Assembly (NCBI GenBank): GCA_017305635.1
Contig: JAFKKF010000006.1
Coordinates: 186,001 to 250,000 of the forward strand
DNA from: Hyphomicrobiales bacterium
GTDB lineage: Bacteria; Pseudomonadota; Alphaproteobacteria; Rhizobiales; Kaistiaceae
Length of the DNA: 64,000 nt
Reading direction: 5' to 3'
The notes under the pieces: model-generated
The model's input: only the letters and a program-made list of their open reading frames with translations
Told to the model about the DNA's origin: nothing
Databases searched by the model: none
Shown: in pieces, positions 1 to 9,112 of the stretch
How positions within the stretch are numbered: the stretch's first letter is position 1
How the letters are laid out: every line of letters begins with the position of its first letter
Position numbers and translations under genes: made by a program

Positions 1-376
1 GCCCGAGGATGAGCGTCGCGCCCTCGCTGATCGCCGCGCTCGCTGCCGCGGTGGCGCCCGCGGCCGTGCCGCGGTCGTCCTTGATCAGGATCTGGATGCC
101 CGCCGTCCTGAACTCGCGGAGGGCGAGGTCGGCGGCGTTCCTCATGCTCACGGCGATCTGGCCGGCCTGGCCGGGTGCCGAGAGCGGCAGGAGCATGGCG
201 ACCTTGACCGCGCCGGTACCGAGGACCGAGCTCGCCACCGGCTGGGTTGCCTTCGGCGAGGCCGGCCCGCCGCCCCCGAGCAGACTCGACGTGCAGGCCG
301 AGAGGATGAGAGCGAGGAAAAGCCCGGCGAGCGCGCGGAAAAGCGCCTCCACCCGGACCGCCGGCTGGCGAAACAC
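1..376 (-). CDS. LpoA-like penicillin-binding-protein activator lipoprotein (C-terminus beyond window)
   Basis: Partial gene read leftward from a GTG at 376; the 3' part lies outside the window. The first 28 residues form a lipoprotein signal: basic start, hydrophobic stretch, then a lipobox ending LSAC with Cys28 as the predicted lipidated residue. After a Gly/Ser/Pro-rich linker comes VKVAMLLPLSAPGQAG, the first strand and loop of a periplasmic-binding-protein fold as in LpoA/YraM and branched-chain amino-acid binding proteins. It diverges from rsmI, and an LpoA-like lipoprotein next to rsmI-yraN-gshB is the usual alphaproteobacterial order. By family it would activate a class A penicillin-binding protein from the outer membrane; that role is inferred. 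A second GTG at codon 9 is an alternative start. Confidence 0.75.
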   Translation of the reverse strand, partial: MFRQPAVRVEALFRALAGLFLALILSACTSSLLGGGGPASPKATQPVASSVLGTGAVKVAMLLPLSAPGQAGQIAVSMRNAADLALREFRTAGIQILIKDDRGTAAGATAAASAAISEGATLILG

Positions 377-452
377 CTCTGAGCCCCTCCCCCGTTTGCC
401 CCCGAAAGGCTAAGTTCCGTCAAATCATAAGACCAATCGGTGCGCTGTCAAA

Positions 453-1352
453 ATGAAGAAGGCGGAAGACGAACGGGCGCCGGCCTTCTTCATCGAGGGG
501 ACGCGCATCGCCGTCCGGCCGCTGGCGCCCGGCCTGCATGTCGTCGCCACGCCGATCGGCAATCTCGGCGACGTCACGCTGCGGGCGCTTGCCACGCTTG
601 CCGCCGCCGACCTCATCGCCTGCGAGGATACCCGCGTCACCCGCGTGCTCCTCGACCGTTACGGCATCGCGACGCCACTTCTCCCGTATCACGAGCATAA
701 CGCGGCCGAGCAGCGGCCGAAGCTGATGGCGGCTCTCGCCGAGGGCAAGGCGGTGGCGCTCGCGAGCGATGCCGGCACGCCGCTCATCTCCGATCCCGGC
801 TACCGGCTGGTCGTGGAGACGGCGGCGGCGGGCCATGCCGTCGTGCCGCTGCCCGGCGCCTCGGCGCTGCTCGCGGCCCTGGTCACCGCGGGCCTTCCCA
901 CCGACACCTTCCTTTTTGCGGGGTTTCTCCCGCAAAAGGAGGTCGGCCGCCGCAAGCGCCTCGCCGAGCTCGCCGCCGTGCCCGCGACGCTCGTCTTCTA
1001 CGAATCGCCCAACCGTCTCGCCGATGCGCTCGCCGACATGGCCGCCGTCCTCGGCGACCGGCCCGCCGCCGTGGCGCGCGAACTGACCAAGGCCTTCGAG
1101 ACGGTGCGGCGGGGAACCCTCGCCGGGCTCGCCGCGCAGTTCGCGAGCGAGCCGGCGCCGAAGGGCGAGATCGTCGTCGTCGTCGGACCGCCGCTCGAAA
1201 AGACCGTCGCGCCGGAGGACGTCGACGCGCTCCTTCTCTCGCTGCTCGCCGCCAGGAGCGTCCGCGAAAGCGCCGACGAGGCCGCCGCGCTCACCGGCCT
1301 GTCGCGCCGCGACCTCTACCAGCGCGCCCTCGCGCTGAAGGACAGGCGATGA
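453..1352 (+). CDS. rsmI: 16S rRNA (cytidine1402-2'-O)-methyltransferase RsmI
   Basis: SAM-dependent enzyme of the tetrapyrrole-methylase fold that 2'-O-methylates C1402 in the decoding centre of 16S rRNA. Visible RsmI motifs in the 299-residue product are ATPIGNLGD (about residues 32-40), ACEDTR (56-61), SDAGTPLISDPG (105-116) and the PLPGAS loop (about 132-137), followed by FYESPNRL. The first ~26 residues precede the conserved core and may be a lineage-specific extension. It overlaps yraN by 4 bases (ATGA), so rsmI-yraN-gshB is likely one operon. Start is the ATG at 453. Confidence 0.95.
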   Translation: MKKAEDERAPAFFIEGTRIAVRPLAPGLHVVATPIGNLGDVTLRALATLAAADLIACEDTRVTRVLLDRYGIATPLLPYHEHNAAEQRPKLMAALAEGKAVALASDAGTPLISDPGYRLVVETAAAGHAVVPLPGASALLAALVTAGLPTDTFLFAGFLPQKEVGRRKRLAELAAVPATLVFYESPNRLADALADMAAVLGDRPAAVARELTKAFETVRRGTLAGLAAQFASEPAPKGEIVVVVGPPLEKTVAPEDVDALLLSLLAARSVRESADEAAALTGLSRRDLYQRALALKDRR

Positions 1353-1738
1353 GGGGGCGCACCGCCGATCCGCGCCGCCGGCGCGCCGAGCAGGCCGGAC
1401 GCCGCGCCGAGGCGATCGCGCTCTGGTACCTTCGCCTGAAGCTCTATCGCCTCGTCGCCCGCCGCTACCGGACGCCCGTCGGCGAGATCGATCTCGTCAT
1501 GCGCCGCGGCCGCAGCCTCGTCTTCGTCGAGGTCAAGCAGCGCCCGGACGAGGCGGCCGGGCTCGACGCGGTGACCGCGAAATCGCGGGCGCGCATATCG
1601 CGCGCCGCCGGCCATTTCGTCGCCGCGCACCCCGAGGCGGCCCGGCTCGACCAGCGCTTCGACATCGTCGTCGCCACACCCCGGCGCCTGCCGGTCCATC
1701 TCGTCTCCGCCTTCGGCGAAGGGGGCGCGGCGTGGTGA
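1349..1738 (+). CDS. yraN: YraN family protein (UPF0102), nuclease-fold
   Basis: 129-residue member of the UPF0102/YraN family, which has a restriction-endonuclease-like fold but no settled function. The diagnostic core is GEIDLV (residues 45-50) followed by VFVEVK (58-63), giving the acidic residues and Lys expected for a D-ExK-type site. The ATG overlaps the rsmI stop by 4 bases, implying translational coupling. Conserved linkage to rsmI and gshB supports the call. The N-terminus is very Arg-rich, as is common in this family. Confidence 0.9.
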   Translation: MRGRTADPRRRRAEQAGRRAEAIALWYLRLKLYRLVARRYRTPVGEIDLVMRRGRSLVFVEVKQRPDEAAGLDAVTAKSRARISRAAGHFVAAHPEAARLDQRFDIVVATPRRLPVHLVSAFGEGGAAW

Positions 1739-1792
1739 GAGTTGCCTTTTGCCGGCCCGCCGCGGGATAAGCGGGCGGCCGAGGAGATACCC

Positions 1793-2740
1793 ATGCCGCT
1801 CACCGTCGCCTTCCAGATGGACCACATCGCCCGCATCAACATCCGCGGCGATTCCACCTTCGCGCTCATGCTGGAAGCGGCGCGGCGCGGCCACGTCCTC
1901 TTCCACTACACGCCCGAGCGCCTCTCGCTCCGCGACGGTCGCGTCGAGGCGCGCATCGAGACGGTCGCCGTGCGCGACGTTCCGGGCGACCATTTCACCC
2001 TCGGCGAGCCGGTGCTGACGGACCTCTCGACGCTCGACGTGATCCAGCTCCGCCAGGATCCGCCCTTCGACATGGGCTACATCACCACCACCCATCTCCT
2101 CGACCGCATCCATCCCAAGACCCTCGTCGTCAACGACCCGGCCCATGTCCGCAACGCGCCGGAGAAGGTCTTCGTCACCGAGTTCCCCGACCTGATGCCG
2201 CCGACGCTGGTCTCGCGCGACCCGGCCGAGATCCGCGCCTTCCGCAAGGAGTTCGGCGACATCATCATCAAGCCGCTCTACGGCAATGGCGGCGCCGGCG
2301 TCTTCCGCCTCGCCGGCCATGACGAGAACCTCGCCTCGCTGCTCGAGATCTTCGAGACCGCCTATCGCAACCAGCCCTACATGGTGCAGCGCTACCTGCC
2401 CGAGGTGCGCCAGGGCGACAAGCGCGTCATCCTCGTCGACGGCGTCGCCGCCGGCGCCATCAACCGCGTGCCGGCGGAAGGCGAGGCGCGCTCCAACATG
2501 CATGTCGGCGGCCGGCCCGAGCCGGTCGAGCTGACGAAGCGCGACCGCGAGATCTGCGAGCGCATCGGCCCGACCCTGAGGGAGCGTGGGCTCATCTTCG
2601 TCGGCATCGACGTGATCGGCGACTACCTCACCGAGATCAACGTCACCTCGCCGACCGGCATCCGTGAGGTGAAGCGCTTCGGCGGGCCCGACATCGCGGC
2701 GATGATCTGGGACGCGATCGAGGGGCGTCGCGCTCGCTGA
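1793..2740 (+). CDS. gshB: Glutathione synthetase
   Basis: ATP-grasp ligase that joins gamma-glutamylcysteine and glycine in the second step of glutathione synthesis. The 315-residue product has the GshB N-terminal sequence [12 protein letters not shown], the [12 protein letters not shown] segment, [12 protein letters not shown] (ATP-grasp lysine and glycine loop), and [20 protein letters not shown] (metal-binding and C-terminal signature). The ATG at 1793 is preceded by GGAG about 7 bases away; an upstream TTG at 1742 would add 17 unlike residues and was not used. Third gene of the rsmI-yraN-gshB unit. Confidence 0.95.
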   Translation: MPLTVAFQMDHIARINIRGDSTFALMLEAARRGHVLFHYTPERLSLRDGRVEARIETVAVRDVPGDHFTLGEPVLTDLSTLDVIQLRQDPPFDMGYITTTHLLDRIHPKTLVVNDPAHVRNAPEKVFVTEFPDLMPPTLVSRDPAEIRAFRKEFGDIIIKPLYGNGGAGVFRLAGHDENLASLLEIFETAYRNQPYMVQRYLPEVRQGDKRVILVDGVAAGAINRVPAEGEARSNMHVGGRPEPVELTKRDREICERIGPTLRERGLIFVGIDVIGDYLTEINVTSPTGIREVKRFGGPDIAAMIWDAIEGRRAR

Positions 2741-2764
2741 CGTCCGGCGCGTATCGCCGTCCAT

Positions 2765-2793
2765 CCGTCATCGACCGGTCATCACGAGGTCAT
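2765..2793 (+). promoter_or_regulatory. Pho box: three PhoB half-sites upstream of phoA
   Basis: Three 7-base units, CCGTCAT, CGGTCAT and AGGTCAT, lie in direct orientation separated by exactly 4 bases, giving the 11-base period of PhoB sites (known consensus CTGTCAT-N4-CTGTCAT). The array ends 72 bases before the phoA ATG. The spacing and the downstream alkaline phosphatase make PhoB control under phosphate limitation very likely. A clear -10 was not seen. Confidence 0.8.
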
Positions 2794-2865
2794 CTGCGGG
2801 GACTGAAAGTGCCGGCCTGCGCAAGCGCAGCAAGCCCGACCATCCGGCATAGGAAGATCCACGCC

Positions 2866-4302
2866 ATGACCCATGCGTTCCGACATTCGCTGTTCGCCGC
2901 CAGTGCCTCCGCCGCCCTGCTCCTCTCCAGCGCCGCGATCGCCGACGAATCCGCCGCCCTGACGGCCTACCTGCAGCGCGGCGCGCAGGGCGTCCTCAGC
3001 GAGCCGGGCGGCGCCCGCCGCTTGACCGGCGAGGCGACGGCCCTGTTGCAGAGCCTTCTCACCGACGGCGAAGTCAAGAACGTGATCCTCATGATCGGCG
3101 ACGGCATGGGCGATTCCGAGATCACCGTGGCGCGCAACTACGCCGAAGGCGCCGGCGGCTACTTCAAGGGCATCGATGCCCTGCCGATCACCGGGCAGTA
3201 CACCCACTATTCGCTCGACAAGAAGACCGGCAAGCCGAGCTACGTCACCGATTCGGCTGCCTCCGGCACCGCCTGGTCGACCGGCGTGAAGACCTACAAC
3301 AACGCCATCGGCGTCGATATCCACGAGCAGCCGCACAAGACCCTCCTGGAGCTCGCCAAGGCCGCCGGCATCGGCACCGGCGACATCACCACCTCCGAGC
3401 TGGAGGATGCGACGCCGGCCGTGCTGATCTCGCACGTCGTGCTCCGCGCTTGCTACGGGCCGGTCGCCACCAGCGAGAAGTGCCCGGCCAACGCCCTCGA
3501 GAACGGCGGCCTCGGTTCGATCGCCGAGCAGCTCCTCAACACGCGCGCCGACGTCACCATGGGCGGCGGCATGAAGACTTTCGCCGAGGCCGCCAAGGCT
3601 GGCGAATGGAAGGACAAGACCCTCCTCGACCAGGCCAAGGCGCGCGGCTTCATCGTCGTCACCAATGCCGACGAGATGAACGCCGTGACCACGGCCGGCC
3701 AGGACAAGCCGATCCTAGGCCTGTTCGCCCCCGGCAACATGCCCGTCCGCTGGGTCGGGCCGAAGGCTTCCCTTCACGGCAACAGCGACCAGCCGGTGGT
3801 GACCTGCCAGCCGAATCCGGACCACGTCGCTTCCCTGCCGACGCTCGCCCAGATGACGACCAAGGCGATCGACGTGCTGAAGGCCAACCCCAAGGGCTTC
3901 TTCCTGCAGGTCGAGGGCGCGTCCATCGACAAGCAGGACCATGCGGCCAATCCCTGCGGCCAGATCGGCGAAACGGTCGACCTCGACGAAGCCGTCCAGG
4001 TCGCCCTCAATTTCGCAAAGGGTGACGGCAAGACGCTCGTCATCGTCACCGCGGATCATGCCCATTCCAGCCAGATCATCGAAAACGAGATGAAGGCGCC
4101 GGGCCTGACCCAGTCGCTGATGACCAAGGACGGCGCGGTCATGACCGTGTCCTACGGCACCGACGAGACCGGCGAATCGCAGAGCCATACCGGAGCCCAG
4201 CTCCGGGTCGCCGCCTTCGGCCCGCATGCCGCGAACTTCGTCGGCCTGACCGACCAGACCGACATGTTCTTCACCATCCGCGACGCGCTGAAGCTGAACT
4301 GA
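2866..4302 (+). CDS. phoA: Alkaline phosphatase PhoA, periplasmic
   Basis: Secreted phosphomonoesterase that frees phosphate from organic esters in the periplasm. The 478-residue product is close to E. coli PhoA in size. Residues 1-26 are a Sec signal peptide ending AIA before DE. Motifs: [10 protein letters not shown] (metal-ligand Asp at 79), [13 protein letters not shown] with the nucleophile Ser130, [12 protein letters not shown] (metal and phosphate ligands) and [10 protein letters not shown] near the C-terminus. The ATG at 2866 was chosen because the signal peptide begins there; an upstream in-frame start at 2809 would add 19 residues in front of it. The Pho box upstream indicates phosphate control, and a perfect hairpin follows the stop. 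Confidence 0.93.
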   Translation: MTHAFRHSLFAASASAALLLSSAAIADESAALTAYLQRGAQGVLSEPGGARRLTGEATALLQSLLTDGEVKNVILMIGDGMGDSEITVARNYAEGAGGYFKGIDALPITGQYTHYSLDKKTGKPSYVTDSAASGTAWSTGVKTYNNAIGVDIHEQPHKTLLELAKAAGIGTGDITTSELEDATPAVLISHVVLRACYGPVATSEKCPANALENGGLGSIAEQLLNTRADVTMGGGMKTFAEAAKAGEWKDKTLLDQAKARGFIVVTNADEMNAVTTAGQDKPILGLFAPGNMPVRWVGPKASLHGNSDQPVVTCQPNPDHVASLPTLAQMTTKAIDVLKANPKGFFLQVEGASIDKQDHAANPCGQIGETVDLDEAVQVALNFAKGDGKTLVIVTADHAHSSQIIENEMKAPGLTQSLMTKDGAVMTVSYGTDETGESQSHTGAQLRVAAFGPHAANFVGLTDQTDMFFTIRDALKLN

Positions 4303-4313
4303 TCGGCCTGTTG

Positions 4314-4347
4314 CATAGCCGGCCGGCACCGGTGCCGGCCGGCTATG
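4314..4347. terminator. Perfect 17-bp palindrome after phoA
   Basis: A 34-base perfect inverted repeat with arm CATAGCCGGCCGGCACC starts 12 bases after the phoA stop codon. It is followed only by a weak T-rich stretch (TTCACGTCTTGTTCTTG), so it is a probable but not textbook intrinsic terminator. It also separates phoA from the promoter of the next gene. Confidence 0.6.
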
Positions 4348-4361
4348 TTCACGTCTTGTTC

Positions 4362-4389
4362 TTGACAACTGTCGAAGGTCCGATATCGT
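4362..4389 (+). promoter_or_regulatory. Candidate housekeeping promoter for the YifB/ComM gene
   Basis: A perfect -35 hexamer TTGACA (4362-4367) is followed after 16 bases by TATCGT (4384-4389), 26 bases before the ATG at 4416. The -35 is exact and the -10 is weak. Position just after the phoA terminator hairpin supports it. Confidence 0.5.
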
Positions 4390-4415
4390 CTCCCGGTTGA
4401 AGCGGGGGCGTAAGA

Positions 4416-5948
4416 ATGGTCAGCCACGTCACGACGGTAGCCTTCCAGGGCGTCGAGGCCGTGCCCGTCGACGTGCAGGTGCAGATCGCGCCCGGGCAGC
4501 CCTATTTCGGCGTCGTCGGCCTGCCCGACAAGGCGGTCAACGAGAGCCGCGACCGGGTCAAGGCGGCGCTCCATTCCGCCGGCCTGTCGCTGCCGGCGAA
4601 GCGCATCGTCATCAACCTTGCGCCCGCCGACCTGCCCAAGGAAGGCAGCCACTATGACCTTCCCATCGCGCTCGCCCTCATGGCCGCCATCGGGGCGCTG
4701 CCCGGCGACCAGCTCGGCGATTTCGTCGCTATCGGCGAACTCTCCCTCGACGGCACCATCGCGCCCATTGCCGGCGTCCTGCCGGCGGCAATCGCCGCCA
4801 ATGCGCTCGGCCGCGGTCTCATCTGCCCGTCGGCCGGCGGGCCGGAAGCGGCCTGGGCGAGCCGCGACATGGCGATCCTCGCGCCGCGCAGCCTGATCGC
4901 CATCGCCAACCATTTCCGCGGCACCCAGGTGCTGACCCGTCCCGAAGCGGGCGTCGCCGAGGCGGGCGCCGCGCTTCCCGACCTTGCCGACATCAAGGGC
5001 CAGGAAGGTGCCCGCCGTGCGCTCGAAGTCGCCGCGGCCGGCGGTCACCACATGCTGATGGTCGGGCCGCCCGGCGCCGGCAAGTCGATGCTGGCGAGCC
5101 GCCTCCCCTCGATCCTGCCGCCGCTCTCGCCGACCGAGCTTCTCGAGGTCTCGATGATCGCCTCGGTCGCCGGCATCCTCCAGAACGGCCGGCTGACGGC
5201 CCGGCGGCCCTTCCGCTCGCCGCACCATTCCGCCTCGATGGCGGCCATGGTCGGCGGCGGCATCCGCGCCCGGCCGGGCGAGGCCTCGCTCGCCCATCAC
5301 GGCGTCCTCTTCCTCGACGAATTGCCGGAATTCACGCCGCAGGTGCTCGATTCCCTCCGCCAGCCGCTGGAGAGCGGCGAGACGGTGATCGCACGCGTCA
5401 ACTACCGCATCGCCTATCCCTCGCGCTTCCAGCTGGTCGCGGCAATGAATCCCTGCCGCTGCGGCATGGCGGGCGAGCCCGGCCATGTCTGCCGGCGCGG
5501 CCCGCGCTGCGTCACCGAGTACCAGGCGCGGCTCTCCGGCCCGCTCCTCGACCGCATCGACATCCGCATCGAGGTGCCGGCGGTGACCGCCACCGACCTG
5601 ATCCAGCCGGCGGCCTCCGAAGCGAGCGCCGACGTGGCGAAGCGCGTCGCCGTCGCCCGCGAGATCCAGCGCGAGCGCTATGCCGCCCTCGGGCTGGCCG
5701 GCGTCGCCTGCAACGGGCAATGCGCGCCCTCGGTCCTCGAAGCCGTGGCGCAGCCGGACGATGCCGCGCTCCGCCTGCTCCGCGACGCCGCCGAGGCCAT
5801 GCAGCTCTCCGCCCGCGGCTATCACCGCGTCCTGAAGGTGGCGCGCACCCTCGCCGACCTCGACGGCGCGGACGGCGTCGGCCGCATCCACATGGCGGAA
5901 GCCCTCAGCTACCGCTCGGTCGGCGACCGGCTGATCGCCGCCGCCTGA
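4416..5948 (+). CDS. YifB/ComM family Mg-chelatase-like AAA+ ATPase
   Basis: 510-residue AAA+ protein with the three-part YifB/ComM layout. An N-terminal ribosomal-S5-like/Lon-like domain (to about 170) contains LAPADLPKEGSHYDLP. The AAA+ core carries Walker A GPPGAGKS (217-224) and Walker B LFLDELPEF. A cysteine-rich insert NPCRCGMAGEPGHVC and a C-terminal chelatase-type domain follow. In naturally competent bacteria ComM is a helicase that extends branch migration during transformation; competence is not established here, so that role is by homology. It appears to be transcribed alone from the promoter just upstream. Confidence 0.88.
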   Translation: MVSHVTTVAFQGVEAVPVDVQVQIAPGQPYFGVVGLPDKAVNESRDRVKAALHSAGLSLPAKRIVINLAPADLPKEGSHYDLPIALALMAAIGALPGDQLGDFVAIGELSLDGTIAPIAGVLPAAIAANALGRGLICPSAGGPEAAWASRDMAILAPRSLIAIANHFRGTQVLTRPEAGVAEAGAALPDLADIKGQEGARRALEVAAAGGHHMLMVGPPGAGKSMLASRLPSILPPLSPTELLEVSMIASVAGILQNGRLTARRPFRSPHHSASMAAMVGGGIRARPGEASLAHHGVLFLDELPEFTPQVLDSLRQPLESGETVIARVNYRIAYPSRFQLVAAMNPCRCGMAGEPGHVCRRGPRCVTEYQARLSGPLLDRIDIRIEVPAVTATDLIQPAASEASADVAKRVAVAREIQRERYAALGLAGVACNGQCAPSVLEAVAQPDDAALRLLRDAAEAMQLSARGYHRVLKVARTLADLDGADGVGRIHMAEALSYRSVGDRLIAAA

Positions 5949-6030
5949 CCCTGCCGATCGCCGTCAAGCATTTGGCAAGCATGGTCTGACAGGCTCCGCC
6001 CGTCCCGCCGTCGCGGGAGCAGGATTGGTC

Positions 6031-7995
6031 ATGTCCGCGTCACCGGCCGAGAAGCGAGAGACGGAGCCTGCGACGACCGCCGTCGCCGCGCCACCGCCGG
6101 CTCAAGCCGCCCCGGCCGCCAAGGCCACCCCCGCGCCCGCCCGCAGGCCGAGCCCGGTCGCCGCCGCCGTCCTTTCCATCCTCGCCGGCATCATCGTCAT
6201 GCTCGGCCTCGCCGTCGGCTATGCCGTCCCGGCCACGCTTCCCGTCGTCGCGCCGATCGTCGTCCTCATCTCGGCCGTTGGCCTCTGGGGCGCGGCGCGG
6301 ATCGACCATGGCCGCCTCGCCGCCGACCTCGCCCGCCTGTCGGCCGAGAACCGCCGGCTTTCCGCCAGCCTCGAACTGGTCGCCGATGCCGCCTGGGAGC
6401 TGCGCGAGAGCGAGGAGCTGCGCACCCTGGTCGAGGCCCGGCGCCGCGCCGAGGCCGCCAACCAGGCGAAGTCGCGCCTGATCGCCACCGTCAGCCACGA
6501 GTTCCGCACGCCGCTGAACGGCATCCTCGGGCTCAACGACCTCCTCCTCGAATCGCCGCTCTCGCCCGACCAGCGCGCCTATGCCGAGGGCGTCCGCTCC
6601 TCGGGCACGGCGCTGCTCGCTCTCGTCGACGACATGCTCGACTTCTCCAAGATCGAGGCCGGCCGCCTCGATCTCCGCCCGGAGCGCACCGCGATCGAAC
6701 CGCTCCTCCAGGACATTGCCGAGCTGCTCGCGGCGCGCGCCCATGGCAGGGGCATCGACATCGCCGCCCGCGCCGCGCCCGACGTCCCCTTCGTCCTCGT
6801 CGATGCGGCGCGCCTCCGCCAGGTGGTCCTCAACCTTGCCGGCAATGCGGTGAAGTTCACCGAGGCGGGCGGCGTCACCCTCACGGCCCACCTCGAATCG
6901 CGCGACGGCGCCCGCGTCCGCATCGCCTTCGCCGTCTCCGATACCGGCCCGGGCATCGCGCCCGCGGATGCCGAGCGGATCTTCGGCGAGTTCGAGCAGG
7001 CGGACTCCGCCACCACGCGCCGCCATAACGGCGCTGGCCTCGGCCTCGCCATATCGCGCCGGATCGTGCGCCAGATGGGCGGGGACGTCGCCGTCGGCCC
7101 GGCGCCCGAGGGCGGCGCCGCATTCCGCTTCACTCTCGATCTGCCGCTCGCCGGCGACATGCCCCATGCGCCGCGCCTCGACGACCGGCGCATCCTCGTC
7201 CTCGCCGCCGCGGGCGCCGAGCCGGCCGTGCTCGCGGCGCTGATCGCCGATGCCGGCGGCGACGCGCGCATCGTCCACACGCCCATGGAAGGCGCGGCGC
7301 TCGCCGCCGCCGCTGCGGCCGCCGGCCTCCCCTATCACGCGCTCCTCGTTGACCGCCGCGCGGCGCCCGATGTCGGCGCGACCCTTGCCCGCATCCGCGA
7401 GGGCGCCGACCTTCCCGCCGCCCTCCTCGTCGCGCCCGGCGAGCGTGCCGCGATCGAGGAGGCACGCGCCGCCGGCTTCGACGCCTATCTGGTGAAGCCG
7501 GTCCGCCGCGCCTCGCTCCTCCGCGTCGCCGGCGAGATGGTCACCGCGCGCGGCGCCTTCCACGGCGACCCGACCGACGCGCCGGCGGACCGCGCGCCGG
7601 AGGCGCGGCGCTCGCCTGCCCATCTCCGCGTCCTCGTCGCCGAGGACAACGAGATCAACCTCCTTCTCGTCCGCGCTGTTCTCGAAGGGCTCGGCCATTC
7701 CGTCGCCGAGGCGGCCGATGGCGATGCGGCGGTCGCCGTGGCGACGACCGGCGAGGCCTTCGACGCGATCCTGATGGACCTGCACATGCCCGGGCGCGAC
7801 GGCTGCTCCGCCGCCCTCGCCATCCGCGCGCACGAGAAGGCGAACGGCCGGCCCCGCGCCGCGATCTTCGCGCTCACCGCCGACGTGCTCGCCGAGACCC
7901 GCGCCCGCGCCACCGAGGCGGGCATCGACGCAGTGCTCGCCAAGCCGGTCGCCCCGGAGGCGCTTCGCCGCATGCTCGCCGGGCTCGCCGCCTGA
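6031..7995 (+). CDS. Membrane hybrid histidine kinase with degenerate and intact receiver domains
   Basis: 654-residue hybrid sensor. An Ala/Pro-rich cytoplasmic start is followed by two closely spaced membrane segments (about residues 43-86) and almost no periplasmic loop, then a coiled-coil-like stretch. The HisKA box TVSHEFRTPLNG has the phospho-accepting His near 156, and the HATPase domain has GNAVKFTEAGG, DTGPGIAP and GAGLGLAISR. A receiver-like domain beginning ILVLAAAGAEP lacks the paired acidic residues although a possible phospho-Asp (LLVDRR) and Lys (LVKPV) remain. A complete C-terminal receiver (VLVAEDNEIN, ILMDLHMPGRDG) follows. Start ATG 6031 has AGGA 6 bases upstream; a TTG at 6025 sits too close. 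Signal and partner are unknown. Confidence 0.88.
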   Translation: MSASPAEKRETEPATTAVAAPPPAQAAPAAKATPAPARRPSPVAAAVLSILAGIIVMLGLAVGYAVPATLPVVAPIVVLISAVGLWGAARIDHGRLAADLARLSAENRRLSASLELVADAAWELRESEELRTLVEARRRAEAANQAKSRLIATVSHEFRTPLNGILGLNDLLLESPLSPDQRAYAEGVRSSGTALLALVDDMLDFSKIEAGRLDLRPERTAIEPLLQDIAELLAARAHGRGIDIAARAAPDVPFVLVDAARLRQVVLNLAGNAVKFTEAGGVTLTAHLESRDGARVRIAFAVSDTGPGIAPADAERIFGEFEQADSATTRRHNGAGLGLAISRRIVRQMGGDVAVGPAPEGGAAFRFTLDLPLAGDMPHAPRLDDRRILVLAAAGAEPAVLAALIADAGGDARIVHTPMEGAALAAAAAAAGLPYHALLVDRRAAPDVGATLARIREGADLPAALLVAPGERAAIEEARAAGFDAYLVKPVRRASLLRVAGEMVTARGAFHGDPTDAPADRAPEARRSPAHLRVLVAEDNEINLLLVRAVLEGLGHSVAEAADGDAAVAVATTGEAFDAILMDLHMPGRDGCSAALAIRAHEKANGRPRAAIFALTADVLAETRARATEAGIDAVLAKPVAPEALRRMLAGLAA

Positions 7996-8174
7996 CCGTC
8001 ATCGTCCTGTACCGAATCAATGGTTGATGCTTAGTCAGGAAACTAGGCAGGCCGCGCGTTCGCCGGCCCTATCCTCGATCTCGCGGGTCGATTACCATGG
8101 CGCTGTTGCAGACAGGTTTCGCTTGGGCGATGTTGGGAAAGGCGGACTCCAATGTGGCTCGGAGGGGAGGGACG

Positions 8175-9053
8175 ATGGCCTATCTGCCCCTGATGCCCCA
8201 GAAGCTCGCTGCGGGGATGCTGAAATACAGGCGGCGATTCGATCTGAACGCGGCTCCGCTCGGGCGCCTCGGCAATCTCGAGGTCCGGCTTGCCCGCTCC
8301 TCCGAGGAGGTCAAGCAGGCGCAGCGGCTCCGCTATCGCGTCTTCTACGAGGAGATGTCGGCGATCGCCAATGTGCGCGCGCTCGTCTCCGGCCGCGACC
8401 GCGATCCCTTCGACCGCTTCTGCGACCACATGCTGGTGCTCGACGAATCCGTCGATGACGGTTTCGGCGCGCCACAGATCATCGGCACCTATCGCCTGCT
8501 CCGGCAGGAGGTCGCGCGGCAGAAGCGCGGCTTCTACTCCGCCGGCGAATTCGAGGTCGACAAGCTCGTCGCCCGCCATCCCGACCGCAACTTCCTCGAG
8601 CTCGGCCGCTCCTGCGTCCTCAAGCCCTACCGCACCAAGCGCACGGTGGAGCTGCTCTGGGGCGGCATCTGGGGCTACGTCAACCGCTACGGCACCGACG
8701 TGATGTTCGGCTGCGCCTCGCTCGAAGGCACCGACGTCGGGCGCATCGCGCCGCTCCTCAAGTTCCTCCGCCAGGTCGCGCCGACGCCGCCGGAATGGCG
8801 GGTGCGGGCACTGCCCGGCCGCGGCGTGGCGATCGATTCGCTCGATGCGAAGCCGGTCGGCGAGACCACGGCGCTGCGCAGCCTGCCGCCGCTCCTCAAG
8901 GGCTACCTCCGCCTCGGCGCCTATATCTGCGAGGATGCGGTCGTCGACTACCAGTTCGGCACGACGGACGTCTTCCTCGTCCTGCCGCACGAGCGGATCA
9001 ACGCGCGCTACATCAATTTCTACGGCGCCGACGCCAGCCGCCACGCGGCTTAG
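8175..9053 (+). CDS. OlsB-like ornithine N-acyltransferase (GNAT/hemolysin family)
   Basis: 292-residue GNAT-fold acyltransferase of the family containing OlsB, which transfers a 3-hydroxyacyl chain from acyl-ACP to ornithine to make lyso-ornithine lipid. Family blocks: DPFDRFCDHMLVLD, GTYRLLRQEVA, GFYSAGEFEVD, ELGRSCVLKPYR and YVNRYGTDVMFGCASLEGTD. The ATG at 8175 follows a strong GGAGGGGAGG and gives the typical OlsB length; an ATG at 8097 would add 26 residues. No OlsA-type acyltransferase lies beside it, so ornithine-lipid synthesis would need a partner elsewhere. A related GNAT acyltransferase is the alternative. Confidence 0.78.
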   Translation: MAYLPLMPQKLAAGMLKYRRRFDLNAAPLGRLGNLEVRLARSSEEVKQAQRLRYRVFYEEMSAIANVRALVSGRDRDPFDRFCDHMLVLDESVDDGFGAPQIIGTYRLLRQEVARQKRGFYSAGEFEVDKLVARHPDRNFLELGRSCVLKPYRTKRTVELLWGGIWGYVNRYGTDVMFGCASLEGTDVGRIAPLLKFLRQVAPTPPEWRVRALPGRGVAIDSLDAKPVGETTALRSLPPLLKGYLRLGAYICEDAVVDYQFGTTDVFLVLPHERINARYINFYGADASRHAA

Positions 9054-9056
9054 GAC

Positions 9057-9085
9057 GTCATGGCCGGGCTTGTTCCGGCCATCCA
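9057..9085. repeat. Short palindromic repeat, family C copy 1
   Basis: 29-base imperfect palindrome that begins GTCATGGCCGGG and ends CCGGCCATCCA, starting 4 bases after the OlsB-like stop. A second copy of the same length lies at 9113-9141, and stem bases have changed in a compensating way between the two. This resembles the dispersed intergenic palindromes common in Rhizobiales genomes. Confidence 0.7.
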
Positions 9086-9112
9086 CGATTCTCTTCCTGC
9101 GCCAACCTCTCC

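Noticed and set aside
4152-5891. 579-residue minus-strand frame opposite the YifB/ComM gene
   Set aside because: Arg/Gly/Asp-rich shadow with no recognisable domain; the plus-strand gene is secure.
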